Below, in pieces: positions 42,301 through 47,130 of a DNA stretch of 64,000 bases; positions within the stretch are counted from its first letter, which is position 1; every line of letters begins with the position of its first letter. Made by a program: the position numbers and the translations under genes. The notes beneath the pieces were generated by a model. It made no database searches and was not told the DNA's origin. It saw only the letters and a program-made list of their open reading frames with translations. Source of the DNA: Diphasiastrum complanatum (lineage: Eukaryota; Streptophyta; Lycopodiopsida; Lycopodiales; Lycopodiaceae); assembly GCA_029204225.1 (NCBI GenBank), contig CM055092.1, forward strand, positions 45,204,087-45,268,086, in the 5' to 3' direction.

Positions 42301-42830
42301 AGATCCAAAATTGGTTATGACCTATTACTATTGTGCCGGTATATTTGCAAGTCTTTCATTCTAATAGCACAATTTGTAGCAGTGCACCAGGTTTATATGA
42401 CAGGTTTTCTGTAAATTCTGTTCTTGAACACCACAGATGGATTGTCAAGTACCACGAGCATGAACCTCTTCTGGAAGATCTGGAAGATGAGAAGCTGACA
42501 AAAGAAGAGCAAATTCAAGCGTGGGAGGCATTTAAACGTGGGCATGAGGTAGATACTGCTGAAGGACAAACTCATCCTGTAGGACCATATTTGCAAATTG
42601 ATGGCCAACCTGGAGGTGCAATTCCTTTGACATACTTTGACGGTGGATTGCCCTTTCTGCAAACAAAATCATCTCCATGTGATGCCACGAAGCATGTTCG
42701 ACTGTTGCATTCTTTGAATATTAAAATGCATGCGCAGACTTTCTGTAACGATTGCCTGCAGAACATTGGCTGGGAGGACCTAGTTAAGAAAAAGAAAAAC
42801 TGCAGCATGAAGATGGAATCCCGGATCTGA
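3777..42830 (+). CDS. ATRX: ATRX-type SNF2 chromatin remodeller, C-terminal ~1,296 aa, 18 exons (5' end missing)
   Basis: Join of 3777-4185, 4271-4710, 5007-5299, 8131-8218, 8387-8623, 15548-15667, 17867-18033, 18255-18402, 31455-31607, 31908-31963, 32465-32759, 40065-40230, 40368-40429, 40736-40971, 41311-41514, 41662-41740, 41924-42267 and 42437-42830. The total is 3,891 nt, frame-consistent, stop TGA at 42828-42830. ATRX proteins are nuclear DNA-dependent ATPases that read H3 tails through an ADD domain and assist histone H3.3 deposition. Seen here: ADD zinc fingers (about residues 244-345 of the joined product), motif [10 protein letters not shown] (about 519-527), DEAH box (about 644-647), LTGSPLQNN, motif V around [15 protein letters not shown], and motif [17 protein letters not shown] plus the ATRX-type motif VI separates this from RAD54, DRD1 and other SNF2 families. 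Introns range from 85 bp to 13 kb; the three longest are full of transposons. No in-frame stop or frameshift was found, so the gene looks functional. The N-terminal region of plant ATRX is not identified in the window. Confidence 0.93.
4271..4710 (+). CDS. ATRX: ATRX exon b: basic/acidic linker and first ADD zinc finger
   Basis: The acceptor atcag at 4266-4270 completes the split glycine codon. A basic run (YRHRKKIKT) followed by DTDSDRDD could serve nuclear import. The last third carries the GATA-like finger of the ADD domain: YECTIC (C-x2-C), [13 protein letters not shown] (second C-x2-C). The exon ends AAG before gttcgt, phase 0. Confidence 0.9.
5007..5299 (+). CDS. ATRX: ATRX exon c: PHD-like finger of the ADD domain
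   Basis: It opens with [20 protein letters not shown] and continues with CDFCDKAFC and CISRN, then a WKCLFC pair. This is the cysteine spacing of the ATRX/DNMT3 ADD PHD finger, which binds histone H3 unmodified at K4. It ends in an acidic serine-rich tail. The strong donor gtaagaat at 5300 leaves phase 2; the weaker gtgctg at 5278 was not chosen because the frame would break. Confidence 0.9.
5419..5970 (-). pseudogene. gag fragment of an LTR retrotransposon (zinc knuckle)
   Basis: In intron 3 of ATRX. The minus strand reads [19 protein letters not shown] and [15 protein letters not shown], a retrotransposon gag pattern. After a break it reads [14 protein letters not shown], a CCHC knuckle (C-x2-C-x4-H-x4-C). 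No protease or reverse transcriptase follows. Its 5' part overlaps the first copy of the tandem duplication at 5952-6837. Confidence 0.7.
5952..6837. repeat. ~410-bp direct duplication with 63-bp spacer
   Basis: 5952-6355 and 6419-6837 are near-identical in direct orientation, starting gaagcaatatca and ending agtactagctcct. Differences are small indels and substitutions (for example an 11-bp insertion with ctgagctgtag in copy 2). They could be a local duplication or a short LTR pair with its interior lost. Confidence 0.8.
6838..8130. other. rest of ATRX intron 3, nothing recognised
   Basis: AT-rich intronic DNA. Only short spurious frames, no repeats or domains that I can identify; a polypyrimidine tract and acceptor lie at 8110-8130. 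Confidence 0.5.
8131..8218 (+). CDS. ATRX: ATRX exon d: basic linker
   Basis: It follows a clear pyrimidine tract and ttactttcag. The arginine codon is completed across the 2.8 kb intron, then the exon reads [20 protein letters not shown], and ends LLEK before gttcaa. This is a short basic-acidic linker between the ADD domain and the motor. Confidence 0.85.
8387..8623 (+). CDS. ATRX: ATRX exon e: approach to the SNF2 motor
   Basis: It reads [17 protein letters not shown] at the start and ends [15 protein letters not shown] before gtatga. The final SxxLRPHQ is the usual entry of the SNF2 domain (Q-motif region), and it continues directly into exon f across a 6.9 kb intron. Phase is 0 on both sides. 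Confidence 0.92.
9100..9955 (+). pseudogene. LINE remnant, + strand, EN-RT linker region and 3' end
   Basis: In ATRX intron 5. Broken frames read [26 protein letters not shown] and [20 protein letters not shown]. These match, in order, the end of the endonuclease and the linker before the RT of the LINE at 22.3-27.2 kb. The RT is missing. The 3' end reads attaataaag followed by (ttctttc)n near 9930-9950, the same tail style as the other LINE copies here. Confidence 0.65.
10030..10042 (+). repeat. left terminal inverted repeat of the hAT-like element
   Basis: catagatgcccag, exactly complementary to 14200-14212. It is followed after eight extra bases by the shared aaacgcgttt. Confidence 0.85.
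10313..10889 (+). repeat. probable 5' LTR of the nested gypsy-like element
   Basis: Region ending cgtaac just before the primer-binding site at 10891. It contains G/C runs at 10374-10446 and pyrimidine-rich text. The left boundary (tggtcccag) is a guess because no matching 3' LTR exists to define it. Confidence 0.45.
10891..10902 (+). promoter_or_regulatory. primer-binding site of the nested gypsy-like element
   Basis: tggtatcagagc, the common initiator-Met tRNA primer site; it sets the orientation as +. Confidence 0.8.
10903..11700 (+). repeat. leader with imperfect repeats and (CT)25
   Basis: A motif of the type ctgtccagcgccctacta recurs at about 10943, 11017, 11099 and 11164, spaced roughly 65-80 bp. 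A pure CT run lies at 11281-11330. This is the non-coding leader between primer site and gag. Confidence 0.6.
11728..12690 (+). pseudogene. gypsy-like gag, frameshifted
   Basis: An ATG at 11728 opens [19 protein letters not shown] followed by a coiled segment and a Pro-rich stretch, stopped at 12046. The gag core continues in shifted frames: [16 protein letters not shown], then [19 protein letters not shown] (the conserved ALHLxGxAxxWW signature), then [20 protein letters not shown] and [14 protein letters not shown]. At least one stop and two or three frameshifts separate them. Confidence 0.75.
12601..14259 (+). other. 552-codon open frame of uncertain nature inside the hAT-like element
   Basis: Open from 12601 to a stop at 14257-14259, beyond the right TIR (14212), so the last ~16 residues come from flanking host DNA. 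Residues ~35-75 read [17 protein letters not shown] and [16 protein letters not shown], the pattern after the retroviral-type protease of gypsy polyproteins. A little further [12 protein letters not shown] resembles the text before the RT domain. After that no RT, RNase H or integrase motif appears; the rest is hydrophobic, Trp/Cys/His-rich and unrecognised. No start was chosen on biological grounds. It may be a degraded polyprotein in a stop-poor, A-poor strand, or a real captured frame. Confidence 0.45.
14200..14212 (-). repeat. right terminal inverted repeat of the hAT-like element
   Basis: ctgggcatctatg, exact complement of the left terminus, flanked directly by the second cattatcc copy. 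Confidence 0.85.
14221..15547. other. rest of ATRX intron 5, nothing coding
   Basis: AT-rich intron DNA with short spurious frames. A small palindromic cluster (gttccggaac at 14631-14640, then ggaatgcgttcc) is the only structure seen; the exon acceptor follows at 15547. Confidence 0.5.
15548..15667 (+). CDS. ATRX: ATRX exon f: helicase motif I (Walker A)
   Basis: It reads [15 protein letters not shown] and then [17 protein letters not shown], the ATP-binding P-loop of ATRX-group SNF2 proteins. Phase is 0 on both sides; acceptor gatgcag, donor gttcat. Confidence 0.95.
15928..16440 (-). pseudogene. LINE reverse-transcriptase remnant
   Basis: In ATRX intron 6. The minus strand reads [35 protein letters not shown] and, in another frame, [14 protein letters not shown]. 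These match the RT palm of the larger LINEs ([35 protein letters not shown]). The YADD motif has decayed to YGEH. Confidence 0.65.
16527..16717. repeat. 94-bp tandem duplication
   Basis: Two copies (16527-16620, 16621-16717) begin cacaatgaatctcctgtcc and end gcctatggggcccttc. They differ by one substitution (cgcatg/acatg) and a 2-bp insertion. Confidence 0.85.
16718..17866. other. rest of ATRX intron 6, unrecognised
   Basis: A 194-codon frame at 16705-17289 is open, but its composition and lack of any domain suggest chance. Nothing else is seen before the exon acceptor. Confidence 0.4.
17867..18033 (+). CDS. ATRX: ATRX exon g: helicase motif Ia
   Basis: It reads [11 protein letters not shown] and [20 protein letters not shown], which is SNF2 motif Ia. 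It ends in a split AGG arginine before gtaata. The preceding 2.2 kb intron contains a minus-strand LINE remnant. Confidence 0.95.
18255..18402 (+). CDS. ATRX: ATRX exon h: N-lobe, before the DEAH exon
   Basis: It reads [20 protein letters not shown], then [15 protein letters not shown], matching the ATRX N-lobe. It ends SLQ before gtaaat. The following 13 kb intron starts with a GT/GA microsatellite and contains most of the LINE copies. Confidence 0.95.
18463..18588. repeat. compound microsatellite (GT)n-(GA)n
   Basis: GT repeats from 18463 to about 18533 with a few interruptions, then pure GA to 18588. It directly abuts the 3' end of the minus-strand LINE at 18590-21400. Confidence 0.95.
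18590..21400 (-). pseudogene. LINE copy A, 5'-truncated, minus strand
   Basis: From 21314 leftwards the minus strand reads [20 protein letters not shown], then LLYADDVV (active-site YADD codons at 21099-21110), then [19 protein letters not shown] and [18 protein letters not shown]: the RT palm, thumb and post-RT region. The C-terminal part (19125-18748) holds [16 protein letters not shown]. The 3' end reads attaataaag before the GA tract. Interrupted by foreign DNA at about 19236-20098. The 5' portion (endonuclease, RT start) is absent, cut at the AG tract at 21402. Confidence 0.75.
19236..20098. mobile_element. ~860-bp insertion within LINE copy A, with repeated CACGTG motifs
   Basis: The LINE text is continuous on either side (histidine/acidic segment on the left, the CPICSxC-type segment on the right) when compared with the copy at 21.8-22.1 kb, so this block was inserted. 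It contains cacgtg at 19423, 19635, 19836 and 20007, three of them within tttcacacgtg-type contexts. I could not define termini or a target duplication; a solo LTR is possible. Confidence 0.45.
21402..21449. repeat. (AG)n tract at the junction of two LINE copies
   Basis: Pure GA repeat continuing into gaggaggaggag; it separates the truncated 5' side of copy A from the 3' end of copy C. Confidence 0.95.
21455..22090 (-). pseudogene. LINE copy C, 3' fragment only
   Basis: The minus strand reads [19 protein letters not shown] then [17 protein letters not shown]: a C-x2-C...H...C zinc-binding tail typical of plant LINE ORF2 C-termini. It continues with [15 protein letters not shown]. It is severely 5'-truncated. 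Confidence 0.65.
22250..26005 (-). pseudogene. LINE copy B ORF2: endonuclease and reverse transcriptase
   Basis: The endonuclease is open at 25130-26002: [22 protein letters not shown] (catalytic E), TGDFNAE and LSDHSFLSF are the APE-type motifs. The RT follows in pieces: [57 protein letters not shown], then YADD (23824-23835) and [19 protein letters not shown]. The C-terminal [16 protein letters not shown] lies near 22.7 kb. Defects: an in-frame TAG at 23887-23889 just before YADD, frame breaks near 24.4-24.7 kb, and Ala replacing the conserved Asp of the SVVDY motif (25247-25249). ORF2 would copy the LINE by target-primed reverse transcription; this copy is inactive. Confidence 0.8.
26010..27158 (-). 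pseudogene. LINE copy B ORF1 (nucleic-acid-binding protein), one frameshift
   Basis: A start ATG at 27156-27158 reads [12 protein letters not shown]. The frame must shift at a run of seven C (27033-27039 on the + strand is G7) to enter the open stretch to 26510, which is Pro/Ser-rich and then coiled: [40 protein letters not shown] last segment (26212-26012) reads [20 protein letters not shown] and [20 protein letters not shown], a basic end resembling LINE ORF1 proteins. It ends just before ORF2. Confidence 0.65.
27272..27334. repeat. (AG)n tract at the 5' border of LINE copy B
   Basis: Pure AG repeat directly upstream, in minus-strand sense, of the ORF1 leader. Confidence 0.95.
27405..28510 (-). 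pseudogene. gypsy-type gag-protease remnant
   Basis: The gag-like frame (28510-28187) reads [19 protein letters not shown] and [14 protein letters not shown]. After a gap with stops, the frame at 27779-27405 reads [20 protein letters not shown], the VLGxxWL signature after the retroviral aspartic protease. No RT follows because the AG tract and LINE copy B begin there. Confidence 0.6.
28732..29207. mobile_element. possible short hAT-like MITE, 476 bp
   Basis: Starts caatgtttc and ends gaaacattg (9-bp inverted ends), with many gtttca/tgaaac subterminal motifs inside. The flanking 8-mers do not match, so there is no target duplication and the call is tentative. Confidence 0.35.
29240..30434 (-). 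mobile_element. leader/internal region of a minus-strand LTR element
   Basis: Lies internal to the LTR at 30448-30767. No open frame of note; contains repeated tgcgctg/agaattg text like the region at 1-444. It probably comes from the same non-coding leader family. Confidence 0.5.
30435..30446 (-). promoter_or_regulatory. primer-binding site beside the LTR at 30448
   Basis: gctctgatacca, identical to 432-443, one base from the LTR start. Confidence 0.75.
30448..30767 (-). repeat. LTR (320 bp), same family as 445-802
   Basis: Starts tgttaag, ends ggtctcgtaaca. The order of shared blocks (accacag..gg..caaa, gcccctcct, gttacg.nctcgtaaca) follows the first copy. It abuts a LINE fragment on the right. 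Confidence 0.6.
30768..31130 (-). pseudogene. LINE fragment with terminal inverted duplication
   Basis: The minus strand from 30966 reads [20 protein letters not shown] and [12 protein letters not shown], the C-terminal zinc-binding tail of LINE ORF2. Next to it, 31045-31089 carries the SYTYLG..F.GP.FSM segment in minus sense and 30970-31014 the same segment in the opposite sense, forming a hairpin. Confidence 0.65.
31455..31607 (+). CDS. ATRX: ATRX exon i: DEAH box and motif III
   Basis: It reads [17 protein letters not shown], the motif II Mg/ATP hydrolysis box, then [19 protein letters not shown], motif III. Acceptor tttggcag, donor gtatgt; phase 0. Confidence 0.97.
31908..31963 (+). CDS. 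ATRX: ATRX exon j: 56-nt exon followed by a GC donor
   Basis: It reads [16 protein letters not shown] and RN, with the arginine codon split. The donor is CAG|gcaagt, a GC-AG intron. Exon k completes the conserved [13 protein letters not shown] junction, which confirms this boundary. Confidence 0.93.
32465..32759 (+). CDS. ATRX: ATRX exon k: SNF2 insert between the lobes
   Basis: It reads [26 protein letters not shown] and [18 protein letters not shown], ending SLAK before gtaaaa. This is the conserved FVxR segment at the end of the SNF2_N region. The next intron (7.3 kb) carries a full-length copia-type LTR element. Confidence 0.95.
32915..33732 (-). repeat. 3' LTR of the copia element
   Basis: Begins tgtcacgaaagtgaagc, ends tttctgaca; a purine-rich run (complement of cactttctttt) borders it internally as polypurine tract. 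It differs from the partner LTR at scattered sites, including tcacga versus tcgcga. Contains ttcgcgaa-type palindromes. Confidence 0.9.
33740..34265 (-). pseudogene. copia RNase H, frameshifted
   Basis: Reads [40 protein letters not shown] and [12 protein letters not shown] (the Dx..E RNase H core), then shifts frame to [40 protein letters not shown] and [15 protein letters not shown], the usual copia C-terminus. One frameshift lies near 33.98 kb. Confidence 0.8.
34419..35174 (-). CDS. copia reverse transcriptase fragment
   Basis: Open frame of 251 codons: [75 protein letters not shown] and the active-site FVDD ([13 protein letters not shown]). It is the RVT_2 family. It continues upstream in a broken frame (linker text to 35385) and ends where the RNase H frame begins. 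Confidence 0.85.
   Translation of the reverse strand: MYKKKMKSDGTIGRYKARLVVKGYTQRYGVDYFDTYSPMVKMTSIQLLLAYATQHNLEIHQIDVKTAFLHGDLEEEIFMKQPEGFEDPDNRQYVCRLQRCIYGLKQASRAWYKKLNGLLKSLDFNPTQPDCNVYIKRVGKDFVILTIFVDDSLMIGNSLMLIKDTKSQISESYKITDLREATKCLGLEVRRDRTKDEMHLSQSEYARKVLKQYHMMDCKEKATPMIAGAKLTKQDCPKTEEEEQKMAGIPY
35377..35934 (-). CDS. copia gag (UBN2 family), 185-codon open frame
   Basis: Reads [59 protein letters not shown] and [17 protein letters not shown]: the UBN2/copia gag capsid pattern. A lysine-rich end ([13 protein letters not shown]) stops where the deletion joins it to linker sequence; no zinc knuckle remains. The frame is uninterrupted. The upstream start in the leader (about 36000) is unclear. 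Confidence 0.8.
   Translation of the reverse strand: MTELSEVQPPEGDSRRAEWIRKDERAMAIIVSSINEDLLMQIEDCESSHAAWERLKQKYEVRTAASVLHLHNQLQSIRWDGNQLDQHVEKIKTIFAQLAASGQEHQVPAPQQLMYFMKSLPTSYQPLRMLILSLPNMTFDKAVSLVADVRLMRDEGEGSTDQEKALFTKGKKKVNKTKKTSRQLH
36095..36106 (-). promoter_or_regulatory. primer-binding site of the copia element
   Basis: gctctgatacca in the plus text; in element sense tggtatcagagc, immediately inside the 5' LTR. Confidence 0.85.
36107..36918 (-). repeat. 5' LTR of the copia element
   Basis: Begins tgtcgcgaaagcgaagc directly after the primer-binding site and ends tttctgaca before cccag. Confidence 0.9.
36930..38150. other. part of ATRX intron 11, nothing coding
   Basis: AT-rich DNA; a run of tttcaa/gaaac motifs (37270-37350) hints at an old subterminal repeat. 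No domain or boundary could be defined. Confidence 0.4.
38150..38560 (+). pseudogene. gypsy integrase fragment (H2C2 zinc site and start of core)
   Basis: Reads [39 protein letters not shown], then after a stop [19 protein letters not shown] and [13 protein letters not shown]. This is the HHCC finger and the first catalytic Asp region of a Ty3/gypsy integrase, same family as those at 54.6 and 63 kb. It ends abruptly at about 38545. Confidence 0.75.
38565..40064. other. rest of ATRX intron 11, nothing recognised
   Basis: No coding or repeat structure beyond short spurious frames; the acceptor ttctag precedes 40065. Confidence 0.4.
40065..40230 (+). CDS. ATRX: ATRX exon l: IWNHP and acidic linker
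   Basis: It starts [19 protein letters not shown] and continues into an acidic run ([16 protein letters not shown]). Two in-phase donors exist: gtgaga at 40210 and gtgatt at 40231. They differ by 21 nt (seven residues), so the exact 3' end is uncertain. Confidence 0.85.
40368..40429 (+). CDS. ATRX: ATRX exon m: short basic linker
   Basis: After acceptor acactag the split glycine is completed and the frame reads [20 protein letters not shown] before gtgaag. It is short and weakly conserved; it is supported by phase (1 in, 0 out) and by its position before the EVPEWW exon. Confidence 0.7.
40736..40971 (+). CDS. ATRX: ATRX exon n: start of helicase C-lobe
   Basis: It reads [27 protein letters not shown] and [18 protein letters not shown] (motif IV region), ending in EWYR with a split arginine before gtaata. 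Confidence 0.95.
41311..41514 (+). CDS. ATRX: ATRX exon o: helicase motif V
   Basis: It reads [19 protein letters not shown], then [19 protein letters not shown] and [17 protein letters not shown]. Motif V and the first half of motif VI are intact. Confidence 0.96.
41662..41740 (+). CDS. ATRX: ATRX exon p: helicase motif VI
   Basis: It completes [20 protein letters not shown] and continues [10 protein letters not shown] before gtgtag. [11 protein letters not shown] is the ATRX form of the arginine-finger motif. Confidence 0.96.
41924..42267 (+). CDS. ATRX: ATRX exon q: after the motor
   Basis: It reads [20 protein letters not shown], the conserved brace following the C-lobe, then [15 protein letters not shown] and a low-complexity region, ending EFRPR before gttaga. 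Confidence 0.9.
42437..42830 (+). CDS. ATRX: ATRX exon r: C-terminal tail and stop
   Basis: It starts [20 protein letters not shown] and [13 protein letters not shown], which matches the C-terminal block of plant ATRX. It then runs through a poorly conserved tail containing [13 protein letters not shown], and ends at TGA 42828-42830. Confidence 0.9.
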
Positions 42831-43275
42831 ATGGAATGGAGACTAAGCAGTTCCAAAGATGCAAAGCTATGTTGAATGTCAAACTCTGCCATGCCTACTT
42901 CAGTTTTTGACCTGAATGGATACTCAATGTCTGGACTTTTATTTGACTTAATGCTAACGATTGATTCTATGCACTTGCAAGACCTTTGATACTTCAATTT
43001 CGGACCCCTGATCCAAGGAGAGGCTTGATTGAATTCTGATGGCAGCCAATATCTTGATTAGTTTTCTTCAAATTGTATATTAACTTGAGAATTACCATTT
43101 CAAGCTGGACAAAGTTGAGAAGGTTATCATCAAGAGATTCTATATTATTTAACTCTTCCCATTTTCATTGTATCTTTTACGAGTTTCTAATGATGAACAG
43201 CCCCCAAGGTGAATACCATTCTAATTTTGAGTCATGAGCTTGCAGAATTGCACGATGGTTGATCATGGTACATTC
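42831..43275 (+). other. ATRX 3' untranslated / downstream region
   Basis: Directly after the TGA, AT-rich; no canonical aataaa is seen, so the end of the transcript cannot be placed. Confidence 0.4.
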
Positions 43276-43300
43276 CCCAGAGAGAGAGAGAGAGAGAGAG

Positions 43301-43537
43301 ATCCAAAATACTTCACTTGTAATAATCAGTTTGACTTATTGGTGAAGGTGCTCCTTTGAGTCAAATGTGAGACAATAGAACTTCAAAGGTCAAACATAGA
43401 TTGTTGTTGATCCACTAGAGATCCAAAATACTTCACTTGTAATGATCAGTTTGACTTATTGGTGAAGGTGCTCCTTTGAGGCAAATGTGAGACAATAGAA
43501 CTTCAAAGGTCAAACATAGATTGTTGTTGATCCACTA
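43301..43537. repeat. 120-bp tandem duplication
   Basis: Copies at 43301-43420 and 43421-43537 start atccaaaatacttcacttg and differ at only a few bases. A short AG run (43280-43300) precedes copy 1. Confidence 0.9.
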
Positions 43538-43539
43538 TG

Positions 43540-45090
43540 GTCTAGTAACACAATCACATTTTAGATATGCTTGGTTGGAGAGGGTTATCTTTTCTCTTTC
43601 TTAGGTGGTTCAATTTACACTATTTTTGTGCAATTTTCATGTACATCTATGGCCATGTACCAATGAAGTCTCATTCACAAGTTGGGCCGACATGCATGAA
43701 AAAATGACAAAATGATTCTCAAAGTAAGTTGGAAAAACATAGCATGTCAAGTAACTACATGATGTAGGCATGGTTGCATGTTCACATTGAGTAGCACCCA
43801 AGCTAGTTATAATTGACTCCACATATTGTTGAAGATGTGCTAGGCAGAACATTTCTTAGATTTGCATCAATGGTAAAAATCCACAAAACACAAATTTCAC
43901 TAAAGCAATTCATTCTGAAGAAATTGGTGTTGTGAGATTGGTGGAAAATCCCCGCATGTTAGAATTGGTAACATGGCTAATAAGGAGGTTGATGTGACAC
44001 TTTGTCTATCATATGCTTCTTGATTATAGATGAGTGCCTCTTGGAGAAAAGAATGCACTTTAGTTGAGCATCATACAAATTAAAAATTTTATAAAGAAAC
44101 AATGAAGGTGCATTAGCATATGAACATTTAATGGAGCAAGGATAGTTATCTCAAGAATTAATGGAATTTTAGTAGAAGGAGATTCTTCAAAACCTATTTC
44201 AATCGTACCTAGCTTTTAAGTTAGTACAAGGGTCACTAGAAAAAGATGGGAGCAAATAATTGACCCATGTGAAAAAAGAATCAACCCAAGAAACATTCAA
44301 AGTCTGATTTGGAGTCCGTTCCAATGGAGAGCCTTTGAGATGGTCCTTGCTTTTCCTCTAGCCACAAAACCACAAGAAATAACGCAAGTAGCTTCTTCAT
44401 ACATAATCAGACCTATCTAACTTTGTTCACACCCAAAACCACTCATCCGCCATCTACTAACTACCACACATCAACTTAAATCACCAAACACTAACCAACT
44501 ACGTATCCATACTAAGATTGAACATCTCAAACACTTTGTGGTAGCTATAATTTTCCTACTAAAATAGAAATGAAGTTAGAAGCATAAAAGCACTTCAAAA
44601 ATAGCCATACACCAAAATAAAACTAGGATGCCATACTTGGGCCTTTTGCTAGAATATTAAAGGTTGGTGCTTCAAGTTGGACTTATACACGCAGGATGCC
44701 ATACTTGGGCCTTTTTTATTACAAAATGTGATAATTTAATAGGTTGTTCCATGCAAGGTGCGACTTCCCTGAGTATCTTTGCATTCCACTGAAATGCTCT
44801 TTGAGCCTCATATTTCAACTCCCAAAATTTTCTTTTACTAAAGTGTTGTCAACCTCATGGCACTTTATTTGAAAAGGGCCTTTTTCTTGTGTGGCCTCAT
44901 CTTTGAATTGTTATTGAATCTCTTGAATAAGCTTCTTATAGCCATCAATAGCTCGTGCACGAATGTTCTTGTTGTCCTTCAGAGGGCCAATGACATGGGA
45001 GCTATGTGGTAGCCATTGTGCCTATTGTCATTCCTCAACCATTGCTACATGTTGGTGTGTGCATGTTGGTGTGTCGTGAGGGCTGCATGG
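43540..45090. other. intergenic, nothing recognised
   Basis: AT-rich DNA. A short phrase (ggatgccatacttgggcc) is repeated at about 44629 and 44695, otherwise no structure or coding signal. Confidence 0.4.
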
Positions 45091-45096
45091 TAGTAA

Positions 45097-46019
45097 ATGC
45101 CGACAACGATGAGTTGGTCCTATGTTGTAAAGCTAGCTACAAGTGCAAGCTTTACTTCCAATGCCACCAACATAAGCGCTATCCCAGCATCAGTGCCTGT
45201 TGTCCTGGCATCAGCGCCACACCCGTTGCCAAGTTCCTATAGCTCAAAAACTTTGATTGGATCTAGTGAAGTCCAGAGAGCTCAGATTGATGTGCAATTA
45301 CCTCACACGATTTAGGCATGATTAAAAGAAGCATGAGAATCAATAAATTCTAGAGAGAAAAAAATGTGCTTTACCAATTTGGTTTAAGCACTTGCTGTGA
45401 GGAGAGGTGGCGAATCCCACGAGAACTATAGGGGGGTGTGGTTGCGACACAGGGTGAGCTCCAACCAATTCTCAGCTCCCCTTATTGGAATGTTGTCCTG
45501 GTGCCAGCTTGGCATGCCAATGCCCCGTAGACTACGATCGGTCACACGCTTGAAATGTAATCTTCTTAGATTCATAAATGAAGTGGGATTTTTCTCAAAT
45601 TGACTCTAATTCTGCTTCAAATCTTTTTGATATGGTGCCTACCTGAGGGTCGAGTCTCGAAATGCCAGTGGTACGTCGTCGGGACCATTCGATTTGGAAT
45701 GCCAATGGTATGCTATCATGACCATTCGGTCTAGAAACTGGTCATCTTCATAGTTGTTGCAGCTTGTGGGTCTAAGTGTTCCTTGCTTGAATGTAAACTG
45801 TGTTGGGCTCTTGGAATAGGGGGCACTAGGTTGGCTCCCTATGCTCATGGCGGAGCTTCGAGTGAGTTAAAGTCTCCTAGGATGGCCATCTTGGGATTTG
45901 ATGTATGTTAACATGCTAGCTACTTGTATGTCACGTGGGGTTGGATGGCAAGCTAGGAAGCAAAGTCGTGATTCTCGACTCCCTTTGAGATGCCTACGCT
46001 AGATTCGGTATTAGAGCCA
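45097..46019. repeat. degenerate LTR-like block ending in a primer-site-like motif
   Basis: 45640-45800 is, on the minus strand, similar to 49040-49190 (shared peptide pattern DQFLDRMV / NQFLDRMV). At 46007-46019 ggtattagagcca resembles a decayed tggtatcagagcc primer site in + sense. I infer remnants of retroelement LTR and leader. Confidence 0.35.
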
Positions 46020-46099
46020 ACTAGTTGGTCGGCAACATGGGACTCATGAATCGGCCAAAACAAGAAAAGTGTTGTGAAAGGGGGTACAAGTTGTCCATG

Positions 46100-46760
46100 G
46101 TGTTATAGGAAACAATATAAAGCACGAGTAGGCTCATGATCGGGTTGGTTGGAAGTGTACAATGAGTCAATGTGTTGTCTAGGATAGGTGTAAGCATGGT
46201 CGCTACCTCACTAGTTCGGACCTATAATTAACTACATAGAGGTTAATGTGTCAATGTGCTTCTCAACCTATTGTCGGGAGAGAGTAAGCACGGTCGACAC
46301 TCAATAGGGTGTGGATTATACATTGGTTAGTTATGAAGCTAATGAGTCAATGTGCTTCCCGATGAAAATTGGGTGTAAGTATGTTTAGACTTCGACGGGT
46401 GCTAGTGCTAGTGTATCAATGTGTTGTTGACCCCACTGTCAGGACCAATGCAAAGCACGAGTGGTTACGGGGCTCTCGGGCATGAGTGATAATGGGACAC
46501 TTGTGTATTTTACCTTAGCACGCAATCCTGAAACGATGTGAGGTGTAAGCATGGCTACTATTCCGGTGGGGTTTGGGATGCCGATCATTTCAACTATCTG
46601 GTATGGGAAATGCTGAGTCAATGTGCTTCCCATCTCTAGTGCAAAGTGGGTGTAAGCACAGGCCTTCCTATTGGTACGGATTGTTTCCCAAACTGGACAA
46701 GACTATTGGTCAACGTGTGGAAAGTGGAAGCACAAACTTGTTATCTTGAGTACGTGTTAT
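46100..46760. repeat. degenerate array of gtcaatgtgctt / gtgtaagca units
   Basis: gtcaatgtg (or tcaatgtg) recurs near 46165, 46250, 46342, 46413 and 46613, each usually followed 20-45 bp later by gtgtaagcatgg or a variant. Spacing is irregular (about 70-200 bp). It lies downstream of the primer-like motif, so may be a retroelement leader. Confidence 0.6.
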
Positions 46761-46849
46761 GGGTCAGTTTCATAAATTTTGTTGTGTGCAGCCAGGAAAA
46801 GATCCTTGAAAAGGCTCTGTCGTAAAATCGTGTGTGGGCGCCCGTTAGA

Positions 46850-47130
46850 CTAACTGAAGGTGCCCTTAGATTTAAGGCAGGGAAGAAGCCGAAAAAGGAG
46901 AAGAAGCCGAAAAGTGCCTTATACTGAAGGCAGCGAAGAAGGCGAAGGTGCCTTAGTTTTAAGGCATTCTGGGTACTTTGTCACATTTTTCGGAAAGAGG
47001 CAAAAAAGGCAAAGGTGGTCCAGAAATGGTTTCTAAGTCATTCCGGCCAGTGTGTCGCATTTTTCATGAAGGCACGAAAAAGGGCAAAGAAGGCAAAAAA
47101 GCAAAGGTGCCTTAAATCGTTTACGGCATA
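46850..47130. repeat. short-period aaggtgcctta / gaagaagccgaaa repeats
   Basis: Phrases such as ggtgcctta and aagaagccgaaaa recur several times within 280 bp. No frame is maintained. Confidence 0.5.

Noticed and set aside
43301-43537. CRISPR-like or satellite array
   Set aside because: Only two copies, 120-bp units with no spacers; a simple tandem duplication in a plant genome.
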